From Lactobacillus delbrueckii (GTDB lineage Bacteria > Bacillota > Bacilli > Lactobacillales > Lactobacillaceae): DNA of 42,000 bases. Within the stretch, counting starts at the first letter, position 1. Each line of letters starts with the position of its first letter. This document shows positions 16,066 to 27,376 of this stretch, in pieces. The position numbers and the translations under genes were made by a program. The stretch spans positions 1 through 42,000 of the forward strand of contig SFHY01000001.1 of the NCBI GenBank assembly GCA_004556255.1, in the 5' to 3' direction. The notes under the pieces are model-generated. The model was not told the DNA's origin, searched no databases, and was given only the letters and a program-made list of their open reading frames with translations.

Positions 16066-17982
16066 TTAAAATTCTTCCAAAGCCAGAGAGGCATCTTCCC
16101 AGGCCTGGGTGACTTGGCTGATCTTTTCCTGGACAGCGGTCAAGTCTTCCTGCAGAGGCCCCAGCTTGCTGAAGTCGGCCGCGATTGCCGGGTCAGCCAT
16201 GGCTTCCTGGATCTCTTGCTCTTTTGCTTCCAGCTCTTCCAGGTCCTTTTCCGCCTGGGCCACCTGCCGCTCCAGCTTCCGCTTCTCAGAGTCCCGCTTT
16301 TTCTGCTCCTGGTAGGAGAGCTTGTTTTCGCTGACTGCCTTGATGGTTGGCGCTTCCCGCGCGGCTGTTTCTTGCGCGGCGGCTTCTTCCTTGGCCTTTT
16401 CGTTTAAGTAGTAAGTGTAGTTGCCTTCATAGATCTTGGCCTGGCCGTCTTTAGCGACGACGATCTTGTTGGCCAGTTCATTGATGAAGTAGCGGTCGTG
16501 GGAAACGAAGAGGAGGGTGCCGTCGTAATCGGCCAAAGCTTTTTCCAAAACTTCCTTGGCGTCCAGATCCAAGTGGTTGGTCGGTTCGTCCATCAAAAGG
16601 AAGTTGTTGTGCTCCATGGACAAGACGGTTAGGGTCAAGCGGGCTCTTTGCCCCCCGGACAGCTGGCTGACCTGTTTGTCGATGTCCTTGGCCGTGAACA
16701 AAAAGCTGGCCAGGATGGACCGGATGTCCTTTTCGTTCATGTCCTTGTGCCGGTCCCAGATGGTGTCGATCACGGTCTTAGAGTAGTCTAACCCTTGCAG
16801 TTCCTGGTCATAGTAGCCAATGTCCAGGCTGGCCCCGTATTTAATGGACCCGCTCTTAACTGGCAGCTGCTTCATGACCGTCTTTAAAAGGGTGGACTTG
16901 CCGATCCCGTTTTGGCCAATGATGGCCACCCGGTCGCCCTTGTTGATCTGGAAGGAGATGTCTTTAAGCATGGTCTTGTCCGGATAGCCAACGGCCAGGT
17001 CCTTCAAGATCAAGACTTCCTTGCCGGATGGCCGGGCGCTGTCAAACTTGATCCGGACTTTTGACTTGTGCTTTGGCGGGTCGACCAGTTCCATCTTCTC
17101 CAGGGCCTTGCGCCGGCTTTGGGCCTGCTTGGTGGTGGAGGCGCGGACGATGTTCTTTTGGATGAACTCTTCTTCGCGCTTGATTTCCTCTTGCTGCTTT
17201 TCATAAGCGGCTTCCTGCTGCTGGTCGCGCAGTTCTCTTTGCGCCAGGTACTGGCTGTAGTTGCCTTTAAAGACAGTCAGTTCCCCATGCTGGAGTTCAA
17301 AAATCTGCGTGGCCAGGTGGTCCAAGAAGTACTGGTCGTGGGAAACCGTCAAGATGGCGCCTGGGTAGTTCTTAAGAAAGGCTTCCAGCCAGTCCAAAGT
17401 ATCCAGGTCTAAATAGTTGGTCGGTTCGTCCAAAAGCAGAAGCGGGGGCTTCTTTAAAAGCAGCTTGACGAAGCTGAGCCGGGTCTTTTCCCCGCCAGAC
17501 AGGCTGGCAATCTGTTTGTTCCAGGTCTCTTCCGGGAAGTTGAAGCCGTTGAGCATACTCTTGATTTCGGCCTGGTAGGTATAGCCGCCGGCCTGTTCAA
17601 AATTATACTGGGCCTGGTCCAGGCGGCGCAGAAGCTCTTCATCTTCCGGATGGTCGGCGATGGCGTACTGCAGCTTTTCCAGCTGCTGGCCCTGGTTGAT
17701 CAAGGGCTGGAAGACCGTCAGCATCTCTTCCCAGATCGACTTCTTTTCGTCAAAGTCGTGCTCCTGGGCGATGTAGCCAAGCTCGATCCCCTTGTTGACG
17801 GTAAATTCCCCCTGGCTGGCCTCCTGGCGGCCGGTCATGATCTTTAAAAGGGTCGTTTTCCCGGCCCCGTTTGGCCCGACCAGGCCGATCCGTGCATTGT
17901 TCTCAATTGAAAAGTTTACCTTGCTGAATATAGGAGCAGCCCCGAAGCGTTGCTCCAAATTGTGTCCTTGTGCTATTATCAT
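16066..17982 (-). CDS. ABC-F family ATPase (YdiF type), probable ribosome-acting factor
   Basis: ABC-F proteins bind the ribosomal E site and use ATP to rescue or adjust translation; some protect against antibiotics. The protein has two ABC domains and no membrane segment. Domain 1: Walker A GPNGAGKT (36-43), LSGGEKTR signature and LLLDEPTNYLD. A charged linker follows (QQEEIKREEEFIQKN), as in the ABC-F P-site tip. Domain 2: Walker A GQNGIGKS, LSGGQRAR signature and LMDEPTNHLD. The C-terminus is a long coiled coil (LERQVAQAEKDLEELEAKEQEIQ). The 638 residues and the neighbours tsaD and rex match YdiF of Bacillus. AAGGT at 17991-17995 is the ribosome site. Confidence 0.93.
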   Translation of the reverse strand: MIIAQGHNLEQRFGAAPIFSKVNFSIENNARIGLVGPNGAGKTTLLKIMTGRQEASQGEFTVNKGIELGYIAQEHDFDEKKSIWEEMLTVFQPLINQGQQLEKLQYAIADHPEDEELLRRLDQAQYNFEQAGGYTYQAEIKSMLNGFNFPEETWNKQIASLSGGEKTRLSFVKLLLKKPPLLLLDEPTNYLDLDTLDWLEAFLKNYPGAILTVSHDQYFLDHLATQIFELQHGELTVFKGNYSQYLAQRELRDQQQEAAYEKQQEEIKREEEFIQKNIVRASTTKQAQSRRKALEKMELVDPPKHKSKVRIKFDSARPSGKEVLILKDLAVGYPDKTMLKDISFQINKGDRVAIIGQNGIGKSTLLKTVMKQLPVKSGSIKYGASLDIGYYDQELQGLDYSKTVIDTIWDRHKDMNEKDIRSILASFLFTAKDIDKQVSQLSGGQRARLTLTVLSMEHNNFLLMDEPTNHLDLDAKEVLEKALADYDGTLLFVSHDRYFINELANKIVVAKDGQAKIYEGNYTYYLNEKAKEEAAAQETAAREAPTIKAVSENKLSYQEQKKRDSEKRKLERQVAQAEKDLEELEAKEQEIQEAMADPAIAADFSKLGPLQEDLTAVQEKISQVTQAWEDASLALEEF

Positions 17983-18000
17983 ATTTTTTCACCTTGAAAC

Positions 18001-18006
18001 ATTGTA
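18001..18006 (-). promoter_or_regulatory. Likely -10 box of the ABC-F gene
   Basis: TACAAT on the minus strand, 19 bases upstream of the ATG. The -35 at the right distance is poor (CCGTCA), so this is tentative. Confidence 0.4.
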
Positions 18007-18077
18007 CCATGCAAAGGCCGGACTGACGGCCCTGGCACTGATTTTCAGCAGATTTTTCCTCTCTTTTTCAGCTTTAA

Positions 18078-18095
18078 AAAGGGGCAAGCTCCTTT
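18078..18095 (-). terminator. Terminator-like hairpin upstream of the ABC-F gene (minus strand)
   Basis: A 7-base stem (18078-18084 with 18089-18095, one G-T pair) with a 4-base loop. Read on the minus strand it runs into a short T tract. It could stop antisense transcription from the rex side or act as an attenuator in the ABC-F leader. Confidence 0.4.
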
Positions 18096-18102
18096 AATCA
18101 AT

Positions 18103-18219
18103 TTGTGAAAAAGTTCGATGAAAAGGATTTTATGGCAAATATTGTGAAAATACTACTTGCCAAAGACTGGTGAAAATGGGTATCATAATAGATGATTGAT
18201 TAGGGATTCACATTCACAA
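18103..18219. promoter_or_regulatory. Rex-type half-sites and promoter region of rex
   Basis: Three exact TTGTGAA half-sites: 18103-18109 and 18142-18148 on the + strand, and 18213-18219 inverted (TTCACAA). A second TTCACA abuts the last one at 18207-18212. TTGTGAA is one arm of the known Rex operator. No full 18-base palindrome is intact. A TTGCCA (18157-18162) and TATCAT (18181-18186), 18 bases apart, form a plausible rex promoter between the half-sites. Confidence 0.45.
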
Positions 18220-18241
18220 TATAAAACTGGAGGCATCTTTT

Positions 18242-18928
18242 ATGAACAACAAATTTAGAATTCCCAAGGCTACTGCCAAAAGATTGCCGCTATATTACCG
18301 CTACTTGCTTCTTTTGAATGATGAAGGCAAAGACAAGGTTTCTTCAACTGAACTGGCTGAAGCCGTCCAAGTCGACAGTGCTTCAATCCGCCGGGACTTT
18401 TCCTACTTCGGCGCCCTGGGCAAACGGGGCTACGGCTATGACGTCAAGAACCTGCTCAGCTTCTTTAAGAAGATCCTCAACCAGGACACTTTGACCAACG
18501 TCGCCCTGGTCGGGGTCGGTAACCTGGGCCACGCACTTTTGAACTACAACTTCAAGCGCAGCAACAATATCAGAATTTCCTGCGCCTTCGACATCAACCC
18601 GGAAATCACCGGCAAGATCACCCAAGGGGTTCCGGTCTACTCAATGGATGAAATGAAGCAGCAGATCGCTGACCAGCAGATCCGGATCGCCATCTTGACC
18701 GTTCCCCAGGCGACGGCCCAGAAGACGGCTGATGAAATGATTGAAGCCGGGATCAAGGGGATCATGAACTTTACCCCAATCCGCCTGTCCGCCCCAAACG
18801 GGGTCCGGATCCAAAACGTCGACCTGGCTACCGAATTGCAGACCTTGATCTACTTCCTTGACTCTGACGAAATGATCAAGAAGCAATTGGAAGAGCGGAA
18901 GAAGGTCATGGACAACACGAATAAATAA
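18242..18928 (+). CDS. rex: Redox-sensing transcriptional repressor Rex
   Basis: Rex senses the NADH/NAD+ ratio and represses fermentation and respiration genes when NADH is low. The N-terminal winged helix ([16 protein letters not shown], then [13 protein letters not shown]) spans 7-57, and the Rossmann NAD(H) site GVGNLG is at 91-96. The C-terminal helix that swaps between subunits is present ([17 protein letters not shown]). The 228 residues are slightly longer than Bacillus Rex. A TGGAGG site lies at 18228-18233. The order ABC-F/rex/groESL resembles the Bacillus ydiF-rex-groESL region. TTGTGAA half-sites upstream suggest self-regulation. Confidence 0.95.
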   Translation: MNNKFRIPKATAKRLPLYYRYLLLLNDEGKDKVSSTELAEAVQVDSASIRRDFSYFGALGKRGYGYDVKNLLSFFKKILNQDTLTNVALVGVGNLGHALLNYNFKRSNNIRISCAFDINPEITGKITQGVPVYSMDEMKQQIADQQIRIAILTVPQATAQKTADEMIEAGIKGIMNFTPIRLSAPNGVRIQNVDLATELQTLIYFLDSDEMIKKQLEERKKVMDNTNK

Positions 18929-18943
18929 GGAAAACAGCATTTT

Positions 18944-18974
18944 TTAGCACTCGCGGCTAAAAAGTGCTATTTTT
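18944..18974 (+). terminator. rex terminator that also reads as a degenerate CIRCE element
   Basis: A 7-base perfect stem (18945-18951 with 18963-18969) followed by five T, the likely end of rex mRNA. The same bases give TTAGCACTC (18944-18952), nine spacer bases, then AAGTGCTAT (18962-18970), which matches the HrcA operator at 16 of 18 conserved positions. Confidence 0.65.
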
Positions 18975-18977
18975 CTC

Positions 18978-19006
18978 TTGCCTTTTTGGGAAAAAGGGAT
19001 TATTAT
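18978..19006 (+). promoter_or_regulatory. SigA-type promoter of groESL
   Basis: TTGCCT (18978-18983), a 17-base spacer, then TATTAT (19001-19006). It sits between the two CIRCE-like elements. Confidence 0.6.
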
Positions 19007-19018
19007 CATAGTTGTAAG

Positions 19019-19045
19019 TTAGCACTTGATCAAGATGAGTGCTAA
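19019..19045 (+). promoter_or_regulatory. CIRCE operator (HrcA binding site) of groESL
   Basis: TTAGCACTT, nine bases, then GAGTGCTAA: 17 of 18 conserved CIRCE positions. It lies just downstream of the -10 box and 39 bases before groES, the usual place for HrcA heat-shock repression. Confidence 0.95.
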
Positions 19046-19083
19046 AGAATTTCTAAAGACAATTAATTTCAGGAGGGAATAAC

Positions 19084-19368
19084 GTGTTACAACCAATTGG
19101 AGATCGCGTGATAGTTGAAGTTAAAGAAGCTGAAGAACAAACCGTTGGTGGCATCGTACTTGCTTCCAACGCAAAGGAAAAGCCAACTCAAGGCAAGGTT
19201 GTTGCCGTAGGCGGCGGCCTTTACGCTGAAGATGGCAGCAAGCTTCCTATGACCGTCCAAGAGGGCGATGAAGTTTTATACGATAAGTATTCTGGCACCA
19301 AGGTCAAGTACGAAGGCAAGGAATACTTAGTCCTTCATGAAAAAGACATTTTGGCAATCGTTAAGTAA
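19084..19368 (+). CDS. groES: Co-chaperonin GroES
   Basis: The heptameric lid of the GroEL chamber. The 94-residue protein opens with [12 protein letters not shown], has the mobile loop with ETVGGIVL-like sequence ([11 protein letters not shown]), and ends with [13 protein letters not shown]. It starts at GTG 19084 after AGGAGGG at 19071-19077. It is cotranscribed with groEL, 22 bases downstream, under CIRCE/HrcA control. Codon use is biased towards a few preferred codons, as expected for a highly expressed gene. Confidence 0.97.
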   Translation: MLQPIGDRVIVEVKEAEEQTVGGIVLASNAKEKPTQGKVVAVGGGLYAEDGSKLPMTVQEGDEVLYDKYSGTKVKYEGKEYLVLHEKDILAIVK

Positions 19369-19387
19369 TTTAAGGAGTGCAAATTAA

Positions 19388-21004
<1,617 letters not shown>

Positions 21005-21042
21005 AATACTGAAATTTAACACACACAAGAATTACTGTAAGA

Positions 21043-21071
21043 AGGGTCCAGCTCAAAGCTGGGCTCTTTTT
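21043..21071 (+). terminator. Intrinsic terminator of groESL
   Basis: An 11-base stem (21043-21053 with 21057-21067, two G-T pairs) with a tight CAA loop, then five T. Confidence 0.85.
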
Positions 21072-21084
21072 GCGTGCAATGCTG

Positions 21085-21090
21085 TATAAT
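21085..21090 (+). promoter_or_regulatory. -10 box of mutS
   Basis: A perfect TATAAT 31 bases before the mutS ATG, directly after the groESL terminator. No good -35 was found at 17 bases. GAGGGAG at 21109-21115 is the ribosome site. Confidence 0.5.
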
Positions 21091-21120
21091 TGAAAGCATA
21101 CGATAAGCGAGGGAGTTATT

Positions 21121-23691
21121 ATGCCAAGAAAAGCCACGACTCCAATGATGGAGCAATATTACCAGATTAAAGAGCAATACCCGGATGCTTTTCTCTTCTA
21201 CCGGGTGGGGGACTTTTACGAACTCTATGAAGATGACGCCGTCAAGGGGTCACAGATTTTAGAGTTAACCCTGACTCACCGGTCAAATAAGTCGGAAAAC
21301 CCAATTCCTATGGCCGGGGTGCCCCACATGGCGGTTGATTCTTACGTCAACACCTTAGTAGAAAAGGGCTACAAGGTGGCCATCTGTGAGCAACTGGAAG
21401 ACCCGAAGAAGGCCAAGGGGATGGTCAAGCGGGGGATCATCCAGCTGGTTACGCCCGGCACCAAAATGGCCCAGGGACCAGACGACAGCCAGGAAAGCAA
21501 CTATCTAACTAGCGTGGTTGAAAAGGCGGGCGGCTATGGCCTGGCTTACAGTGACCTGTCAACCGGAGAGATTTTTGCTACCCACGTCAAGCACTACGCC
21601 GAGGTGGTCAACGAGCTCCTGTCTTTGAGAACCCGGGAAGTCGTTTTTGCTGGCAACCTTAGCGCCAGCGACCGGGACAGCCTGCAAAAGGCCAACATCA
21701 CCGTGTCTGAGCCAGCAGAACTGGAAGGCGAGCACGCGGAAATTTCCTATGTCCAGCAGAAACTGACAGACTCTATGGAAAAAGACGCCGTTCGCCAGCT
21801 GGTCGTCTACCTTTTGGCCACGCAAAAGCGGAGCCTGGCCCACCTGCAAGTAGCGGAAAGCTTTGAAATCGGCCAGTACCTGCAGATGGCCAACACAGTC
21901 CAGCGGAATCTGGAACTGACCCAGTCAGCCACGACCGGCAAGAAGCAGGGCTCTTTGTTCTGGGTTTTGGACAAGACTACCACGGCCATGGGGGGCCGGC
22001 TTTTAAAGCAGTGGCTGAGCCGGCCGCTTCTGTCTTTAGACCGGATCAACCAGCGCCAGCAGATGGTGCAAGCCCTTTTGGACGACTACTTTACCCGGGA
22101 AAATATCGTTGACTCCTTGAAGGGGGTCTATGACCTGGAACGGTTAAGCGGCCGGGTGGCTTTTGGCAATGTCAACCCCCGTGAGCTCTTGCAACTGGCG
22201 AAAAGCCTGGAGGCGACCAAGCCGATCATCCAGGCCCTGGCCGAATCGGGCAATCCGGACCTGGAAAAATACGGACAGGGGATCGACCCGCAAAGTGAAC
22301 TTGCTGAAAGCATCACTAACTGCATAGTTGACCAGCCGCCGATTTCCGCTAAAGACGGCGGCATTATCCGGGCCGGGGTCAGCGAGGACCTGGACAAGTA
22401 CAGAGAAGCTATGAATGGCGGGAAAAAGTGGCTGGCCCAGATGGAAATGGAAGAGCGGCAGAGAACCGGGATCGACAATCTGAAGATCGGCTACAACCGG
22501 GTTTTTGGCTACTTCATCCAAGTCAGCAAGGGCAATGTCGCTAAAGTGCCCCAGGACCGCTACACCAGAAAGCAGACCCTGACTAATGCTGAGCGCTACA
22601 TTACCCCGGAATTAAAGGAACACGAAAACTTGATACTGGAAGCTGAGAGCCGGTCAACCGACCTGGAATACGAGCTCTTCAGCCAGCTGAGAGAGGCCGT
22701 CAAGGCCCATATCCCGGCCTTGCAGGAACTGGGCCGGCAATTGGCTGCCCTGGACGTCTTCGTGGCCTTTGCCCAGGATGCTGAAGAGAAAAATTACTGC
22801 CGGCCAAGTTTTTCCAGCAAAAAAGAAATCGCCGTTAAAAACGGCCGCCACCCGGTTGTTGAGGCAGTTTTACCAGCTGGCTCCTATATCCCTAACGACT
22901 TAGTCATGGATGAAGACACCAGCATCTACCTCATTACGGGGCCAAACATGTCTGGTAAGAGCACATACATGCGGCAGCTGGCCTTAATCGCCATCATGGC
23001 CCAGATCGGCTCCTTCGTGCCGGCAGACAGTGCCAAGCTGCCAGTTTTTGACCAGGTCTTCACCCGGATCGGGGCCGCTGACGACCTCTATTCCGGCAAA
23101 TCCACCTTCATGGTGGAAATGAGCGAGGCCAATGAGGCCCTCCAGCACGCTTCCAGCCGGTCTTTGGTCCTGTTTGACGAAATCGGCCGGGGGACGGCCA
23201 CTTACGACGGGATGGCCTTGGCCGGGGCGATCATCAAGTACCTGCATGACAAGGTCGGCGCCAAGACCCTTTTTGCCACCCACTACCATGAACTGACGGA
23301 ACTGGATGAAACTTTGCCGCACTTAAAGAACATCCACGTCGGAGCAACGGAAGAAAACGGCAAGCTGATCTTTTTGCACAAGATTTTGCCAGGACCAGCC
23401 GACCAGTCTTACGGGATTCACGTGGCCAAATTGGCTGGCTTGCCGCGGGCCGTTTTAAGAGAAGCCTCCAGCATGCTCAAGCGCCTGGAAGCAGAAGGGG
23501 GCCGGGAGATCAACTCAAGCAGCCAGCAGCTGGACCTCTTCAGTCCGGTGGAAGTAGTGGAAGAGAACCCGCTCAAGGCAGAGCAGGAGGAACTGTTAGA
23601 CGAGATCAGCCAGGTCAACTTGAATGAAAAGACGCCGCTGGAAGTCATGCAGCTGGTAGCTGACTGGCAGCAGGCCTTGAAGGAAGAATAA
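21121..23691 (+). CDS. mutS: DNA mismatch recognition protein MutS
   Basis: MutS finds mispairs and recruits MutL. The mismatch-reading Phe-x-Glu type motif lies in [13 protein letters not shown] (31-43). The ATPase has Walker [10 protein letters not shown] (near 610), Walker [12 protein letters not shown] and the conserved FATHYHEL. A beta-clamp-binding QLDLF is at 803-807, followed by an acidic linker and the C-terminal helix. The 856 residues are standard and all key motifs look intact. Its stop overlaps the mutL start as TAATG with an AAGGAAG site ahead, so the two are coupled. mutS-mutL-ruvA-ruvB form one repair operon. Confidence 0.97.
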   Translation: MPRKATTPMMEQYYQIKEQYPDAFLFYRVGDFYELYEDDAVKGSQILELTLTHRSNKSENPIPMAGVPHMAVDSYVNTLVEKGYKVAICEQLEDPKKAKGMVKRGIIQLVTPGTKMAQGPDDSQESNYLTSVVEKAGGYGLAYSDLSTGEIFATHVKHYAEVVNELLSLRTREVVFAGNLSASDRDSLQKANITVSEPAELEGEHAEISYVQQKLTDSMEKDAVRQLVVYLLATQKRSLAHLQVAESFEIGQYLQMANTVQRNLELTQSATTGKKQGSLFWVLDKTTTAMGGRLLKQWLSRPLLSLDRINQRQQMVQALLDDYFTRENIVDSLKGVYDLERLSGRVAFGNVNPRELLQLAKSLEATKPIIQALAESGNPDLEKYGQGIDPQSELAESITNCIVDQPPISAKDGGIIRAGVSEDLDKYREAMNGGKKWLAQMEMEERQRTGIDNLKIGYNRVFGYFIQVSKGNVAKVPQDRYTRKQTLTNAERYITPELKEHENLILEAESRSTDLEYELFSQLREAVKAHIPALQELGRQLAALDVFVAFAQDAEEKNYCRPSFSSKKEIAVKNGRHPVVEAVLPAGSYIPNDLVMDEDTSIYLITGPNMSGKSTYMRQLALIAIMAQIGSFVPADSAKLPVFDQVFTRIGAADDLYSGKSTFMVEMSEANEALQHASSRSLVLFDEIGRGTATYDGMALAGAIIKYLHDKVGAKTLFATHYHELTELDETLPHLKNIHVGATEENGKLIFLHKILPGPADQSYGIHVAKLAGLPRAVLREASSMLKRLEAEGGREINSSSQQLDLFSPVEVVEENPLKAEQEELLDEISQVNLNEKTPLEVMQLVADWQQALKEE

Positions 23692-25661
23692 TGGCGAAAA
23701 TTCATGAACTTTCAGAAAATCTGACCAACCAGATCGCGGCCGGGGAAGTTATTGAGCGGCCGGCCAGCGTGGTCAAGGAACTGGTCGAAAACGCGATTGA
23801 TGCCCAGGCCAGCCGGATTAGGGTTGAAGTCCAGCATTCGGGCTTAAAGCAGATTTCTGTCCAAGACAACGGCAGCGGGATTGCCCCGGACCAGGTTGAC
23901 CTGGCCTTTATGCGGCACGCAACCAGCAAGATTCAAGATGAGCATGACTTGTTCAATATCGCGACCTTGGGCTTTAGAGGGGAAGCTTTGGCTTCCATCG
24001 CCGCCGTAGCCCATGTGGAAATTTTGACCTCAACTGACGGGCAGACAGCCACCCGGGCGGCTTTTGCCGGCGGGGTGAAAAAGTTCCAGGAAGATGCCGG
24101 CAGCGCCAAGGGGACCAAGATCACGGTCGGGGATATTTTTTACAATACTCCGGCCCGGCTGAAGTATCTGAAGAGCCCGAAGACTGAACTCTTGAAGATT
24201 GTGGATATTGTCAACCGGATTGCCCTGGGCCACCCGGAAATCAGCCTGACTTTGGCCAGTGACGGGAAAGTCTTGCTCAGAACGCCCGGCAACGGCAACT
24301 TAAAGCAGGACGTGGCCAATATTTACGGCCGCAAAGTCGCCGAAAAAATGCTGACGGTGGAAAATGAGGACCCGGACTTTACCCTCTATGGCCTGGTGTC
24401 AGAAGCAAACTTGACCCGGTCATCCCGCAATTTTATCTCGATTTTGCTCAATGGCCGCTACATCAAAAACTACCAGCTCTCCAGTGCCCTTTTGGACGGC
24501 TACGGGAATAAATTAGGGGGCAAGTACCCGATCGCGGTTTTGGCGATTGAGGCGGACCCGCTTTTGGTCGATGTCAACGTTCACCCGACTAAGGAAGAAG
24601 TCCGCCTGTCCAAGGAAAAAGAGCTCAGCCGCTTGATCACCAGTGCCGTGACTGAGGCTTTAATGGATGAGGACGAGGCCAGCCCGCTTTTTCAGCTGAC
24701 TCCTTTTAAAGACAAGACCCAGCTGGACCAATTGGAATTCAACCTAAAGCCAAACGTGGTCGATACCCGCAGGCCAGACGACTTCCAGCTGGAAGTCTCC
24801 CAGGTGGCTGAGCCGGAAAGCAAAACAGATATAACTAATAAAAAAGAAACAGAGACAAAAGAGACAAAAGAAAAAGCAGAGAAGAAAGAAAATAAACAAG
24901 AAGAGAAAGAAAAAACTTCTGCTCCGGAATACGTGGACTTAAACCAGGTCAGAGAAGATGACCAGTACGTTTTAACCAAGACCTGGGACCAGCATGTCCA
25001 AGAACAGACCGCCCTGCCGCCTTTTGTGGGCGGAGAGGAAAAAAGTGCCAGCCCGGTTATTTCAAAAGGCGACCAGCTTTTAAGGCAGCACCTGCCAGCT
25101 CTCCGCCTTTTGGGCCAGATGGGGGGATATCTCCTAGCTGAACACGGGGGCGACCTTTACTTGGTTGATCAGGTGGCGGCCAGAAGACGGCTGGAGTACG
25201 ACCAGATTTTAGCCAGCCTGGAAAAAGACGAGAACTACCAGCAAGGCTTGCTTGAGCCTTTGGTCTTTGACTTCAGCGTCTATGACTACCAGAAATTAAA
25301 AGACCAGCTGCCCCTTTTGCGCCAGCTGGGCCTGGAGATGGAAGACTTTGGCCAAAACACTCTCTTGATGCACTCTTACCCAACCTGGCTGAAAGGGGAA
25401 GTCACCGTACAGGTAAGGGAGCTCTTGGACCAGCTCTTGTCCAGCCGGGAAAGCGATGGAAAAAGTCTCTTGAAGCTGGTGGCGGCTAAGGCGGCGGAAA
25501 GCAATGTTTCCCGCCGGGTCAATTTAACCGGCGCTGAAGCAGCCGACCTGCTGCTCCGTTTGCAGACGGCCAGCGACCCTTACCGGGATGCCAGCGGCCA
25601 GGTCGCCGTCGTCCGCTTGAGCCAGAATGATTTAAGCAAGCTTTTTAAGAAAGGGAAGTGA
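23691..25661 (+). CDS. mutL: DNA mismatch repair protein MutL with degenerate endonuclease motifs
   Basis: MutL links mismatch recognition to strand removal. The N-terminal GHKL ATPase is intact: [12 protein letters not shown] with catalytic Glu and Asn, DNGSGI, and [10 protein letters not shown], then the second domain with VDVNVHPTK. The linker holds an A-rich Lys/Glu stretch at about 378-410. In the C-terminal domain the metal-binding endonuclease motif, DQHA-x2-E-x4-E in family members that cut, reads [12 protein letters not shown] (493-504): His, one Glu and the last Glu are changed. The CPHGRP motif is replaced by DASGQV (633-638), and the ACK-type motif by AAK. A clamp-binding QGLLEP resembling QEMIVP of Bacillus remains. 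So the protein probably binds and signals but may not nick DNA. The 656 residues are full length. Confidence 0.93.
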   Translation: MAKIHELSENLTNQIAAGEVIERPASVVKELVENAIDAQASRIRVEVQHSGLKQISVQDNGSGIAPDQVDLAFMRHATSKIQDEHDLFNIATLGFRGEALASIAAVAHVEILTSTDGQTATRAAFAGGVKKFQEDAGSAKGTKITVGDIFYNTPARLKYLKSPKTELLKIVDIVNRIALGHPEISLTLASDGKVLLRTPGNGNLKQDVANIYGRKVAEKMLTVENEDPDFTLYGLVSEANLTRSSRNFISILLNGRYIKNYQLSSALLDGYGNKLGGKYPIAVLAIEADPLLVDVNVHPTKEEVRLSKEKELSRLITSAVTEALMDEDEASPLFQLTPFKDKTQLDQLEFNLKPNVVDTRRPDDFQLEVSQVAEPESKTDITNKKETETKETKEKAEKKENKQEEKEKTSAPEYVDLNQVREDDQYVLTKTWDQHVQEQTALPPFVGGEEKSASPVISKGDQLLRQHLPALRLLGQMGGYLLAEHGGDLYLVDQVAARRRLEYDQILASLEKDENYQQGLLEPLVFDFSVYDYQKLKDQLPLLRQLGLEMEDFGQNTLLMHSYPTWLKGEVTVQVRELLDQLLSSRESDGKSLLKLVAAKAAESNVSRRVNLTGAEAADLLLRLQTASDPYRDASGQVAVVRLSQNDLSKLFKKGK

Positions 25662-25670
25662 CAAAGTTAG

Positions 25671-26264
25671 ATGTACGAGTATTTTGAGGGCACCATTACC
25701 GTGGTTAATCCGGCCTATGTCGTCATTGAAGTGGCCGGGATCGGCTACCGGATCCTGACCCCGACCCCTTATGCCTACAAAGAGGGGGACAAGGCCCGGA
25801 TCTACGTTGAACAGGTCGTCCGGGAAAACGGGATGACCCTCTATGGCTTCAAGAGCCAGCAAGACAAGGGCCTCTTCAACAAGCTTAATGAAGTCTCCGG
25901 GATCGGTCCCAAGTCTGCCCTGGCCATCATGGCCGCTGAAGACAATGGGGCGCTGGCTTCCGCCATTGAAAGCGGCGAAGTTTCCTACCTGACCCGTTTC
26001 CCGGGGATCGGCAAGAAGACGGCATCCCAGATCGTCCTGGACTTGCGGGGGAAGATGGGCAACTATGTGGCTGAAAACCTCTTTACCGAAGACGAACCTG
26101 TCAAAAGTACTTCCCCGGCCCTGGAAGACGCCCTCCTGGCCCTTGGGGCTTTGGGCTACAGCCAAAAGGAAGTTGACCGGATCAAGCCAAAACTGGAGAA
26201 ACTGCCGGAAATGTCCGCTGACGAATACATCAAGCAGGGCTTGGGCTTTTTGCTGAAGAAATAG
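25671..26264 (+). CDS. ruvA: Holliday junction DNA helicase subunit RuvA
   Basis: RuvA binds four-way junctions and docks the RuvB motor. The 197 residues show the OB domain ([21 protein letters not shown]), two helix-hairpin-helix motifs ([10 protein letters not shown] near 77 and [10 protein letters not shown] near 108) and a C-terminal UBA-like domain ([17 protein letters not shown]) that contacts RuvB. It starts 9 bases after mutL; the ribosome site is weak (GGGAAG about 13 bases before), so expression probably follows mutL. Confidence 0.96.
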   Translation: MYEYFEGTITVVNPAYVVIEVAGIGYRILTPTPYAYKEGDKARIYVEQVVRENGMTLYGFKSQQDKGLFNKLNEVSGIGPKSALAIMAAEDNGALASAIESGEVSYLTRFPGIGKKTASQIVLDLRGKMGNYVAENLFTEDEPVKSTSPALEDALLALGALGYSQKEVDRIKPKLEKLPEMSADEYIKQGLGFLLKK

Positions 26265-26277
26265 GGGGTAAAGGAAG

Positions 26278-27288
26278 ATGACGGAAGAACATTTGACCAG
26301 CCAGGAAGCCGCCGAAGGCGAGGAAGCGGTAGAACTGTCCTTACGGCCCCAGCTGCTCAGCCAGTATATCGGGCAAGGGTATGTCAAAAAAGACATGGAA
26401 GTCTACATCCAGGCCGCCCGCCAGCGTGACGAGGCCCTGGACCATGTCCTCCTTTATGGCCCGCCAGGTTTGGGTAAAACCACCCTGGCTTTTGTCATTG
26501 CCAATGAATTGGGCGTCAATTTAAAAAGCACCAGCGGTCCGGCCATCGAGCGGGCCGGGGACCTGGTGGCTCTTTTAACCGATCTTGAGCCTGGGGATGT
26601 TTTGTTTATCGACGAAATCCACCGCCTGGCCAAGCCGGTTGAAGAAGTTCTCTACTCAGCCATGGAAGACTTTTACATCGATATCGTGGTTGGGGAAGGG
26701 CAGACGACTCATGCCATCCACCTGCCCCTGCCGCCTTTTACCTTGATCGGGGCAACCACCCTGGCCGGGCAGTTGTCGGCGCCTCTGCGCGACCGCTTCG
26801 GGATCGTTGAGCACATGCAGTACTACCAGGTCGAAGACTTGGAAAAAATCATCCTCCGCTCAAGCGAGGTCTTCCACACCAAGATTTCCCCGCAAGCTGC
26901 CCATGAACTGGCCCGCCGGTCCCGGGGAACGCCCCGGGTGGCCAACCGCCTTTTAAAGCGGGTGCGGGACTTTGCGGAAGTCAAGGGAGAAAAAGAAATC
27001 TCCCTGGAAACCACGGCCATGGCCTTAAAGCAGCTGCAAGTTGACAGTGCTGGTTTGGATCAAACAGACCGCAAGCTGCTGAGAACCATGATTTTGAGCT
27101 ATGGGGGCGGCCCGGTCGGGATCCGGACCCTGGCTTCCAATATCGGGGAAGACCGGGAGACGATTGAGTCCCTGTATGAGCCATATCTTTTGCAAAATGG
27201 CTTTATCGTCATGACCCCAAGGGGGCGGGTAGTAACCCAGAAGGCCTACCAGCAGCTGAATTTGCCCCTGCCCGGTGAGGAAGAATAG
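26278..27288 (+). CDS. ruvB: Holliday junction branch-migration motor RuvB
   Basis: A hexameric AAA+ motor. Walker A GPPGLGKT is at 61-68, Walker B DEIHR at 112-116, sensor 1 in [10 protein letters not shown], the arginine finger in PLRDRFGI, and the C-terminal winged helix ends in [12 protein letters not shown]. The 336 residues fit. An AAGGAAG site precedes the ATG. In Bacillus and many Firmicutes queA and tgt stand between ruvB and yajC; here yajC follows directly, behind its own -10 box. Confidence 0.97.
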   Translation: MTEEHLTSQEAAEGEEAVELSLRPQLLSQYIGQGYVKKDMEVYIQAARQRDEALDHVLLYGPPGLGKTTLAFVIANELGVNLKSTSGPAIERAGDLVALLTDLEPGDVLFIDEIHRLAKPVEEVLYSAMEDFYIDIVVGEGQTTHAIHLPLPPFTLIGATTLAGQLSAPLRDRFGIVEHMQYYQVEDLEKIILRSSEVFHTKISPQAAHELARRSRGTPRVANRLLKRVRDFAEVKGEKEISLETTAMALKQLQVDSAGLDQTDRKLLRTMILSYGGGPVGIRTLASNIGEDRETIESLYEPYLLQNGFIVMTPRGRVVTQKAYQQLNLPLPGEEE

Positions 27289-27308
27289 CAAAAAGATCTG
27301 GTTTACAG

Positions 27309-27314
27309 TATAAT
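27309..27314 (+). promoter_or_regulatory. -10 box of yajC
   Basis: A perfect TATAAT 63 bases before the likely start of yajC. The -35 region is poor. Confidence 0.4.
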
Positions 27315-27376
27315 GTTCGTTAAAGCCTTTTGGCATCTGCCAAAAAGCGGCAAATAAATTTTATGAGGTGGATAAT

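Noticed and set aside
25632-26396. A 254-codon minus-strand open frame over ruvA
   Set aside because: It is a shadow of mutL, ruvA and ruvB with no recognisable domain.
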